From contig CAZGTQ010000199.1 of NCBI GenBank assembly GCA_964528575.1, forward strand, positions 1 through 12,485: 12,485 nt of DNA, written 5' to 3'. Positions 1 to 7,707 of the stretch are shown one piece after another; position 1 is the stretch's first letter; each line of letters starts with the position of its first letter. Source of the DNA: CAZGTQ01 sp964528575. GTDB taxonomy: Bacteria > Planctomycetota > UBA1135 > GCA-002686595. The notes under the pieces were generated by a model. The model saw only the letters and a program-made list of their open reading frames with translations. It was not told the origin of the DNA and ran no database searches. Both the position numbers and the translations under genes were made by a program.

Positions 1-1568
1 GGATCCGCGGCCGGCCAGCCGCCGCGCGCGACGCCGGCCGCCGCCGCGAGCGCGGCCGCCGCGGCGACGGCGCCGCGCGCGAGCTGCCCGTCGGCCGCGT
101 GCACGAGCTCGATCGGCTCCTCGAGCCCCGTCCCCTCGGGCGCGCTCCACGACGGGGGCGGCGCGGCGACGGCCTGCGCGAGCGCGGCCGCGCGCGCGGT
201 CCACGCGCTCGCGCTCTCGAGCCCGACGACGAGCGCGGCCGCGCCGGCGAGCACGATCGGCTCCGCGTCGCGCGCGCGCGGCAGCGCAGCGCGCGCGGCG
301 AGCGCCGCGGCGACGACCGGCGCGGGGTGCCTCCCCGCGGGCGCCGCGAGCACCGCGTCGACCGCCGCTCGCACCGCGGCGGAACGCGGCCGCATGCCGG
401 CCCACACCGCGAGCCGCCACCAGCGGCCGCGCGGCCCGCAATCGTCCCAGCCCGCGAGCAGCAGCTCTGCGAGGTCCGCGCCGTCCGCGGCGATCGCGGG
501 GAAGGCCCGCAGCGCGTCGACGATCGCGCGCGCGCGACCCGCCGGCACGGCGCGGCCGCCGAGCATCCGCTGCTCGAAGCCGGCGTCGGCCTGCTCGGCG
601 AGCGCGCGCACCGCGCTGCGACGCACGAGCGCGGGGTCGGGCCGCCCGCGCGCCGCGGCGACGAGCAAGCCCTCGAGCGCCGCCGCGTTGTCCGCGTCCG
701 CCATGCGCGCGCCGAGCCAGTGCTGCGCCGCCGGCCAGCCGGAGCCGGCGAGCGCGACCGCGGCGTTCGCGCGGTTCGCGGCCGGCGCCGCGGGATCCGC
801 GGCGGTGCGCGCCCACTCGAGCAGGAGGTCCGCTCCGCTCGTACGCCCGATCGTGCCGCGCCGCGCGACGCGCACGAACGGCACCGGCAGATCCTCGTCG
901 CCGGACGAGCCGTGCAGCTCGAGCTCGACGCGGTACAGCTCCGCCAGCGCGAGCAGCAGGCGGTCCCACGGACCGCGCACGAGCGGCGCGCCGTCGGGCG
1001 GCGCCGACGGCGTCGCGCGGAGCTCGGGGTCGACGACCAGGCCGACGGGCAGGTCGCCGAGCCGCGCGACGCGCTCGAGCAAGCGGTGCAGCGGCTCGTC
1101 CGCGCGCACGGCCAGCACCTCGGCGCGGTAGCGCTCGCGCCGCTCTTCGAGCGCGGGCCCGAGCCGGTCGGTCGCCAGGCGCGCGTCTCGCCACACCGGC
1201 GCCGCCGCCAGCGCGGCGTTCCAGCGCGCGACGAGACCGCGGAAGACCTCCTCGCCGAACGCGCGCAGCTCGGGGTCGCGCTCGCCCGCGAACAGGAGCG
1301 CGAGACCGAGGTGGCGCTCGTCGGCCGACAGCGCGCGCTCGACGCGGCCGCGCACCTCGAGGTCGTCGGACGCGACGGCCGCCGCGAGCGCCGCGAAGTC
1401 GGTCTCGACGACGTGCGCGGCGAGCCAGCGCTCGGCGTCCAGCCGCTCGACCGCCGAGGGCGAGCGCAGCCGCGCGAGCGCCCCCGGGACGTCGTCGGCG
1501 GCCGCGGGGGCCGCCAGCGGGGCGAGGACGAGCGCGATCGGGGCCCAGCTCCAGCGAGGACGGATCAT
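1..1568 (-). CDS. Exported helical-repeat (HEAT-like) protein, 3' part outside the window
   Basis: The minus strand is open from an ATG at 1568 to the left edge, giving 522 visible codons with no stop, so the C-terminus is missing. The protein starts with MIRPRWSW, then a hydrophobic stretch and an Ala-rich end before DD (about residues 8-24), which reads as a Sec signal peptide. The rest is almost wholly helical, Ala/Leu/Arg-rich, with recurring 30-40 residue units such as AVERLDAERWLAAH and LVRRSAVRALAEQ, typical of HEAT/armadillo-like repeats used as protein-binding scaffolds. No catalytic motif is visible. It is divergently transcribed from the carboxylase operon. A promoter-like pair lies so close to the ATG that the message may be leaderless. 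Two plus-strand open frames cover the same DNA, but they are Arg/Pro-rich and lack domain structure. Coding and export look secure; the HEAT label is inference and the function is unknown. Confidence 0.8.
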   Translation of the reverse strand, partial: MIRPRWSWAPIALVLAPLAAPAAADDVPGALARLRSPSAVERLDAERWLAAHVVETDFAALAAAVASDDLEVRGRVERALSADERHLGLALLFAGERDPELRAFGEEVFRGLVARWNAALAAAPVWRDARLATDRLGPALEERRERYRAEVLAVRADEPLHRLLERVARLGDLPVGLVVDPELRATPSAPPDGAPLVRGPWDRLLLALAELYRVELELHGSSGDEDLPVPFVRVARRGTIGRTSGADLLLEWARTAADPAAPAANRANAAVALAGSGWPAAQHWLGARMADADNAAALEGLLVAAARGRPDPALVRRSAVRALAEQADAGFEQRMLGGRAVPAGRARAIVDALRAFPAIAADGADLAELLLAGWDDCGPRGRWWRLAVWAGMRPRSAAVRAAVDAVLAAPAGRHPAPVVAAALAARAALPRARDAEPIVLAGAAALVVGLESASAWTARAAALAQAVAAPPPSWSAPEGTGLEEPIELVHAADGQLARGAVAAAAALAAAAGVARGGWPAAD

Positions 1569-1676
1569 CGCCGCACAGGGTAGTGCGCATGCCGCGGCGG
1601 CGGCAAACGCGCGATCGCGCTGCTACCCTGTCGCGCCCGCTCCGGCGCCCCACGGTCCGCTCGAGCGGCCTCGCCC
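1569..1676. promoter_or_regulatory. Divergent promoter region with mirrored -10-like elements
   Basis: This 108-base gap separates the two divergent transcription units. On the minus strand, TTGCCG (1601-1606) and TACCCT (1577-1582) are 18 bases apart, a good -35/-10 pair. Its predicted start falls 0-3 bases from the ATG at 1568. On the plus strand, TGCTACCCT (1621-1629) is an extended -10 for the carboxylase operon, with no good -35; it predicts a leader of about 40 bases. The two -10 boxes lie within a perfect 9-base inverted repeat, ACAGGGTAG (1575-1583) and CTACCCTGT (1623-1631). Promoter assignment is by eye only. Confidence 0.5.
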
Positions 1677-3028
1677 ATGTTCCACCGCCTCCTGATCGCC
1701 AACCGCGGCGAGGTCGCCGTGCGCATCGCGCGCGCCTGCCGCGAGCTCGGCGTGAGCCCCGTCGGAGTCGCGTCGGAGGCCGACCGCGACGCCGGCTGGC
1801 TCGCGGCGATGGACGAGGTCGTCGTCCTGGGCCCCGCGCGCTCGAGCGAGAGCTACCTCGCGCACGAGCGCGTCGTCCAGGCCGCGGTCCAGACGCGCTG
1901 CGCGGCGGTCCACCCCGGTTGGGGCTTCCTCGCGGAGGACCCGCTCTTCGCCGCCCTGTGCGCGCAGCACGGGCTGACGTTCGTCGGGCCGTCGCCGTCG
2001 GTGATGGCGCGCATGGGCGTCAAGTCGCCGGCGAAGCGCGCCATGCGGGCGGCGGGGCTCGACGTCGTGCCCGGCTCGGACGGCCCGGTCGCGGACGCCG
2101 ACGAGGCGGCGCGCGTCGCGCGCGAGACCGGCTTCCCGGCGATCCTCAAGGCGGACCACGGCGGCGGCGGGCGCGGGATGCGGCTCGTGCACGACGAGGG
2201 CGAGCTGCGCGACGCGTTCGCCGCGGCCCGGGCCGAGGCCCAGAGCGCGTTCGGCAGCGGCGCGATCTACCTCGAGCGCTACCTCGCGGGCGGCCGCCAC
2301 GTCGAGGTGCAGATCCTCGCGGACGGCAAGCGCGCCGTGCACCTGGGCGAGCGCGACTGCTCGGTCCAGCGCAAGCACCAAAAGCTCATCGAGGAGTCGC
2401 CGAGCCCGGCGCTCACCGATGCCGAGCGAGCGGAGCTCGGCGCGCGCTCGGCCGCCGCCGCCGCCGCGATCGGCTACGCCGGCGCGGGCACGATCGAGTA
2501 CCTGCGCGCCCCCGACGGCGCGCTCTACTTCCTCGAGATGAACACGCGCCTGCAGGTCGAGCACCCGGTGAGCGAGCTGTGCAGCGGCGTCGACATCGTC
2601 GCGTGGCAATTGCGGATCGCGGCGAACGAGCCGCTCGCGCTCGCACAGGACGACGTCGTGCTGCGCGGGCACGCGATCGAGCTGCGGCTCAACGCCGAGG
2701 ATCCCTCCGACGGTTTTCGGCCCTCGCCCGGCCGGCTGGAGACCTTTCAGGTGCCGACCGACCTCGGCCCCGGCACGCTGCGCGTCGACACGCACCTCGC
2801 GGCCGGCGAGCGCGTCTCGCCGCACTACGATTCGCTCATGGCGAAGTTGATCGCGCACGCCGACACGCGCGCAGGCGCGATCGAGACGCTCGGGCGCGCG
2901 CTCGACGCGATGCGGGTCGAGGGCGTCGCGACGACGCGCGAGCTGCACCGCGCCGTGCTCGCGAGCGACGCGTTCCGGCGCGGCGAGTACGACACGTCGA
3001 AGATCCCCGGCTGGCCGCCCGTGCGCTG

Positions 3029-3029
<1 letters not shown>
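1677..3029 (+). CDS. accC: Biotin carboxylase subunit of an acyl-CoA carboxylase (AccC-like)
   Basis: This 450-residue protein should perform the ATP- and bicarbonate-dependent carboxylation of biotin on the carrier protein, in the cytoplasm. The order is classic: N-terminal domain beginning MFHRLLIANRGEVAVRIAR, PGWGFLAE (80-87), the ATP-grasp glycine loop KADHGGGGRGM (158-168), ERDCSVQRKHQKLIEE (225-240), EMNTRLQVEHP (287-297) and RLNAEDP (337-343). Residues matching the E. coli catalytic and metal ligands are present: Glu274, Glu287, Asn289, Arg291, Gln293, Glu295 and Arg337. Length equals that of single-subunit AccC (about 450), so carrier and transferase are separate genes. The glycine loop has Asp-His where E. 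coli has Ser-Gly. The ATG at 1677 was chosen because the family N-terminus starts exactly there. The gene heads a four-gene operon and its TGA shares one base with the next ATG. AccC for acetyl-CoA and for other acyl-CoAs cannot be told apart by sequence alone. Confidence 0.95.
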
Positions 3030-4755
<1,726 letters not shown>

Positions 4756-4759
<4 letters not shown>

Positions 4760-5328
4760 GCGCGCCGCTCGAGCTGATCGTCGAGCCCGGCGCGGACGGG
4801 CGCGTGCGGCTGCTCTCGCCGGCCGTCGGCCGCTTCACGTGCCCGATCGCGAAAGACGGGCTCGTGTCGGGGGGCCAGGGCGCGGGGACGCTGTTGTGCC
4901 TGGGCGGCGAGCGCACGCTCGTCGTCCCGCCCGGCGTCGCCGGCCGCGTCACGAACGCCGCGCCGCGGCTCGTGCGCGCGCCGGTCGGCTACCGCGCGGT
5001 GTTGTACGAGCTCGCGCCGATCGGCGAGGCGCCCGCGGCGGACGTCGGCGTCGCCCCGGCGCACGAGGGCGAGCTCGTCTTCCGCGCGCCGCTCTCCGGC
5101 CGCTTCTGGCACCGCGCTGCGCCGGACCAGCCGCCGTTCGTGTCCGCAGGCGCCGCGCTCGGCGCCGGCCAGCCGATCGGCATCCTCGAGGTGATGAAGA
5201 CGTTCAGCCACGTCTCGTACCGCGCGACCGGTCCGCTGCCGGAGCGCGCGCGCGTCGTGCGCGTCCTCGCCGGCGACGGCGCCGAGGTCGAGGAGGGCGA
5301 GCCGCTCATCGAGGTCGAGCCGGCGTGA
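4756..5328 (+). CDS. Biotin carboxyl carrier protein with a degenerate N-terminal biotinyl-like half
   Basis: A 190-residue carrier that ferries carboxybiotin between the two upstream enzymes. The C-terminal half (about 105-190) is a biotinyl/lipoyl domain: APLSGRFW, then GQPIGILEVMKTF with the biotin-accepting Lys148, ending GAEVEEGEPLIEVEPA. The usual AMKM/VMKM is VMKT here, as in several carrier variants. The N-terminal half (about 15-90) looks like a diverged copy: SPAVGRF against APLSGRF, and GAGTLLCLGGERTLVVPPG in the place of GQPIGILEVMKTFSHVSYR. It has no acceptor lysine, so it is probably structural or a docking surface. The start is the ATG at 4756, whose ATGA overlaps the carboxyltransferase stop by four bases. 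The stop overlaps the acpS GTG by four bases. Biotinylation at Lys148 is well supported; the duplication is my alignment by eye. Confidence 0.85.
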
Positions 5329-5729
5329 TCGTCTCGCTCGGCCTCGACCTGGTCCAGATCGACCGCATCGCACAGACGATGGAGCGCCGCGGCCAGCGCT
5401 TCCTCGAGCGCGTCTTCACCGACGGCGAGCGCGCCTACTGCGAGCGCCGCCCCCAGCGCCGCGCGACGCACTACGCCGGCCGCTTCGCGGTCAAGGAGGC
5501 CGTGATGAAGGTGCTCGGCACCGGCTGGGCGCGCGGCGTGCGCTGGCGCGACATCGAGGTCGTACGCCGCCCGGGCCAAGCGCCGGAGCTCGTGCTCCAC
5601 GGCGTCGCGGCCCAACTCGCGGCGGCGCGCGGCATCGCGCGCGTCCACGTGACGATCACGCACGACGCCGGCATCGCGGCCGCGGTGGCCGTGGCGGAGA
5701 GCGAAGCGGGCGAGCGGCCCTACCGGTAG
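5325..5729 (+). CDS. acpS: Holo-[acyl-carrier-protein] synthase
   Basis: This 134-residue enzyme transfers 4'-phosphopantetheine from CoA to the serine of acyl carrier protein, activating fatty-acid synthesis in the cytoplasm. The two diagnostic motifs are present: GLDLVQIDRI near the N-terminus (Mg-binding Asp8) and RFAVKEAVMKVLGTG (residues 53-67, Glu58), followed by the usual ITHDAGIAAAVAVAE strand near the end. Length matches AcpS (about 120-135). The start is a GTG at 5325 whose GTGA overlaps the biotin carrier stop by four bases; the family motif begins within six residues of it, so no other start fits. As the last gene of the carboxylase operon it ties that enzyme set to acyl chain synthesis. 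The final TAC CGG TAG forms half of a palindrome shared with the convergent gene. Confidence 0.93.
   Translation: MIVSLGLDLVQIDRIAQTMERRGQRFLERVFTDGERAYCERRPQRRATHYAGRFAVKEAVMKVLGTGWARGVRWRDIEVVRRPGQAPELVLHGVAAQLAAARGIARVHVTITHDAGIAAAVAVAESEAGERPYR
5720..5729. repeat. Palindromic shared stop block between convergent genes
   Basis: CTACCGGTAG is a perfect 10-base palindrome. Read on the plus strand it supplies the last two codons and stop of acpS (Tyr-Arg-stop). Read on the minus strand it supplies exactly the same three codons for the membrane-anchored protein. The two genes therefore overlap tail to tail by 10 bases and both proteins end in Tyr-Arg. Confidence 0.9.
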
Positions 5730-6400
5730 CCGTCGAAGAGCACCGCGGTGACGTACCCGCCGACGAAGATGAATCGGACGGATCTCGGATCCTCCTGATC
5801 GCCGCCAGGCACAGGAGCCTCGAGGCTCCTGTGGTACCAGAGGTTCCAACTGTTGTCGGCGAACCCGATCGACGTCGGAGCACCGAAGCGCTGCAGGACC
5901 TCGTCGTACGACATGAACCGCACGGAGTCGGCGGCAGCCACGGAGCCTCGGTCCTGCGTCAGTTGCCAGAGATCCTCGAGCGCGGCCCAGTTGCGCGTCG
6001 TGCCGGCGGCGAGCACCTGAGCACGCGAGGGCGGCGAATCCACCGGGAGCTTCTTCTCGACGGACTCCGCGAGCCCCTCGACCGTTCGGAGGATCTGCGC
6101 GAGCTCGCTCTGCAGCGGGGACGATCCCGTCCCGACCTCGACGGGCGTCCGCTCAGCCACCGCGGGCCCAGACGTCGGCGGAGCCAGGGCAGGCGCCTTC
6201 GGGACCTCGCGCAGGAGCGCTTCGAGGACGTCGAGCCTCTCCAGAACGGCCGCCGCGGAGACGGACGCTCGTCCGGCCGGGCCGGTGGAAGCCGGCTCAC
6301 CGCCGAGCGCGACGCAGGCCACGCCGAATCCGAGCGCCGCACCGCCCGCGAAGGCGCCCCAGACGAGCGCTCCCGATCTGCGTGAGTCGCGCGCGTGCAT
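5720..6400 (-). CDS. Membrane-anchored protein with BamE/SmpA-like C-terminal motif
   Basis: A 226-residue protein of unknown function. After MHARDSRRSG comes one hydrophobic segment (11-33), probably an uncleaved signal anchor with the rest outside the membrane. Residues 48-66 and 96-120 look like amphipathic helices (VLERLDVLEALLREV and ELAQILRTVEGLAESVEKK), possibly coiled coil, split by a Pro-rich linker. The C-terminal 65 residues run MSYDEVLQRFGAPTSIGF, WNLWYH, SVRFIFVGGYVTAVLFDGY. The pattern of helix, GxP turn, WxY strand and a final VxFxxGxV strand recalls the BamE/SmpA fold, but identity is too low to be sure. The ATG at 6400 places charged residues just before the membrane segment. 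In-frame upstream starts exist, for example an ATG about 18 codons earlier. Its DNA seems less extremely GC-rich than its neighbours. It contains a 24-base perfect palindrome. It may be co-transcribed with the CoA-binding gene 98 bases upstream. Confidence 0.75.
   Translation of the reverse strand: MHARDSRRSGALVWGAFAGGAALGFGVACVALGGEPASTGPAGRASVSAAAVLERLDVLEALLREVPKAPALAPPTSGPAVAERTPVEVGTGSSPLQSELAQILRTVEGLAESVEKKLPVDSPPSRAQVLAAGTTRNWAALEDLWQLTQDRGSVAAADSVRFMSYDEVLQRFGAPTSIGFADNSWNLWYHRSLEAPVPGGDQEDPRSVRFIFVGGYVTAVLFDGYR
5810..5833. repeat. Perfect 24-base palindrome
   Basis: CACAGGAGCCTC is followed directly by its exact reverse complement GAGGCTCCTGTG. RNA from either strand could form a 10-base-pair stem closed by a UCGA loop. 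It lies inside the minus-strand gene (codons for HRSLEAPV, residues 190-197) and about 80 bases downstream of the acpS stop. It may act as a terminator or pause site for the carboxylase operon, or as a protein-binding site. No T-tract follows on either strand. Confidence 0.9.
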
Positions 6401-6498
6401 CCAACCGCGGTGTCGACCGCCCGTCGAGGGAACGGTCGTTCGCTGGCACATGCGTACCACGACGCGCTCGATCGCGCCACGCACGTGCGCTCGAGGCG

Positions 6499-6927
6499 CT
6501 ACCGTTCCGGGAACCCCAGCTCGACCAGCACGCAGGGGCCGCCCGCGATCACGCTCAGCCCCAGCTCCTCCGCGCGCTGGATCGCGCCGGGACTCTCGGC
6601 GCCCGGCTGCATCCACAGGCGCTTGATGCCGGCGGCGGCTGCTGCCTCGACGAGTTGCTCGGTCACGTCGGGCGGCGTGACGATCGAGACGCCGCGGACG
6701 GGCTCGGGGAGCGAGTCGAAGTCGGCGTAGGCGGGGACGCCCTCGATCGCGGCACCGTCGGCGGCGGCGCGCGGGTTGAGCGGCCAGGCGACGCGGTCGT
6801 TGTCGAGGTAGCAGCGCAGGACCTTGTTGCCGAACTTCGAGCGGTCGCTCGAGGCGCCGGCGACGGCGTAGGGGCCCGCGCGCAGGAAGTCGTCGATGCG
6901 CTCGCGCTGGTTCACGGGCCCCATCAT
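6499..6927 (-). CDS. CoA-binding domain protein (YccU-like, Rossmann fold)
   Basis: A 142-residue cytoplasmic protein covering a single CoA-binding Rossmann domain of the YccU kind. Visible landmarks are AVAGASSDRSKFGNKVLRCY (21-40) with the nucleotide-binding turn, WPLNPRA (48-54), VSIVTPPDVTEQLVEAAAA (80-98), LWMQPGA (104-110) and GPCVLVE near the end. The Trp-x-Gln-Pro-Gly-Ala motif and the late Cys are typical. Members bind CoA or related nucleotides; the physiological role is generally unknown, and nothing here narrows it. Two adjacent ATGs (6927 and 6924) are possible starts, and no clear ribosome-binding site precedes them. It is divergent from the nth gene with 74 bases between, and 98 bases upstream of the membrane-anchored protein on the same strand. 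Confidence 0.9.
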   Translation of the reverse strand: MMGPVNQRERIDDFLRAGPYAVAGASSDRSKFGNKVLRCYLDNDRVAWPLNPRAAADGAAIEGVPAYADFDSLPEPVRGVSIVTPPDVTEQLVEAAAAAGIKRLWMQPGAESPGAIQRAEELGLSVIAGGPCVLVELGFPER

Positions 6928-7001
6928 GGCGACCGGCGCAGCGCGCGTGGAGCGCGCGTCGCGGTTTTCGCTATCGTGCTGCGCATGAGGCGGTGCACCG
7001 G
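6928..7001. promoter_or_regulatory. Divergent promoter region upstream of nth and the CoA-binding gene
   Basis: A -10-like TATCGT (6972-6977) on the plus strand follows a T-rich TTTTCG and would start transcription near 6984, just ahead of the ATG at 6985. AGCGCGCGT occurs twice (6940-6948 and 6951-6959), 11 bases or about one helical turn apart, and could be an operator. No convincing -35 or minus-strand promoter is visible. Confidence 0.35.
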
Positions 7002-7005
7002 ATGA
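6985..7005 (+). CDS. Possible six-codon leader ORF coupled to nth
   Basis: An ATG at 6985 opens MRRCTG and stops at a TGA (7003-7005) that overlaps the nth ATG (7002-7004) as ATGA. It begins within a base or two of the start expected from the -10-like box at 6972-6977, so it could be translated leaderless and hand ribosomes to nth, which has no obvious ribosome-binding site. It could equally be chance. Confidence 0.3.
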   Translation: MRRCTG

Positions 7006-7697
7006 AGCGGAGCGAGAAGGCGGCGCGCATCCAGGCGATCCTCGACGAGCTCTACCCCAGGCGCGTCATCCCCCTCGAGCACCGCGACCCGTTCACGCTG
7101 CTCGTCGCCGTGCTCCTGTCGGCGCAGACGACCGACAAGAAGGTGAACGAGGTGACGCCCGGGCTGTTCGCGCGCGCCGGCACGCCCGCCGCGATGGCGC
7201 AGCTCGCCGAGCAGGAGATCCTCGCGGAGATCAAGACGTGCGGGCTGGCGCCGACCAAGGCGAAGAACGTCCGCGCGCTCTCGAAGATCCTCGTCGAGGA
7301 GCACGGCGGCGAGGTGCCGCGCTCGTTCGAGGAGCTCGAGGAGCTACCCGGCGTCGGGCACAAGACCGCGAGCGTCGTCATGGCGCAGGCGTTCGACGTC
7401 CCCGCGTTTCCCGTCGACACGCACATCCACCGGCTCGCGTCGCGCTGGGGCCTCAGCAACGGCACGACCGTCGAGCGCACCGAGCGCGACCTCAAGAAGG
7501 TGTTCGCGCCCGAGCGCTGGAACGACGTGCACCTGCAGATCATCTGGTTCGGCCGCGAGCACTGCCCCGCGCGCGGGCACGACCTCGCACAGTGCCCGAT
7601 CTGCTCGTGGGCCGCGCCCAAGGCGCGCATCGAGGCCGAAGCGAAGAAGCAGTCGCGCCGCACGTGGAGCTCGCAGAAGCCGAGCCGCGCCGAGTAG
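7002..7697 (+). CDS. nth: Endonuclease III (DNA glycosylase/AP lyase) with incomplete Fe-S motif
   Basis: A 231-residue base-excision repair enzyme that removes oxidised pyrimidines and cleaves the abasic site. Landmarks are LLVAVLLSAQTTD (33-45), the helix-hairpin-helix ELPGVGHKTASVVMAQAF (114-131) with catalytic Lys121, and VDTHIHRLASRWGLS (138-152) with catalytic Asp139. The C-terminal cluster region is unusual: Cys188, Cys198 and Cys201 with spacing C-x9-C-x2-C, and no fourth cysteine afterwards, where E. coli has C-x6-C-x2-C-x5-C. The tail is Lys/Arg-rich, ending QKPSRAE. I chose the ATG at 7002 because it matches the family N-terminus (MKRSEKAARIQAIL); a GTG at 6993 would add three residues. 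It is convergent with the secreted propeller-like gene with six bases between the stops. Identity is secure; cluster loss is what the sequence shows. Confidence 0.93.
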   Translation: MKRSEKAARIQAILDELYPRRVIPLEHRDPFTLLVAVLLSAQTTDKKVNEVTPGLFARAGTPAAMAQLAEQEILAEIKTCGLAPTKAKNVRALSKILVEEHGGEVPRSFEELEELPGVGHKTASVVMAQAFDVPAFPVDTHIHRLASRWGLSNGTTVERTERDLKKVFAPERWNDVHLQIIWFGREHCPARGHDLAQCPICSWAAPKARIEAEAKKQSRRTWSSQKPSRAE

Positions 7698-7707
7698 CTC
7701 CCGCTAC
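7694..7707. repeat. Small inverted repeat spanning both stop codons
   Basis: GTAGC-tccc-GCTAC contains the TAG of nth and, on the other strand, the TAG of the convergent secreted-protein gene. A 5-base-pair stem is weak, but the symmetric placement of two TAG stops echoes the acpS junction. A terminator role is uncertain. Confidence 0.4.

Noticed and set aside
99..1583. Long plus-strand open frames over the left-edge gene (494 and 245 residues)
   Set aside because: Arg/Pro/Gly-rich, no signal peptide or domain pattern; the opposite strand has a signal peptide, balanced composition and an open frame to the edge.
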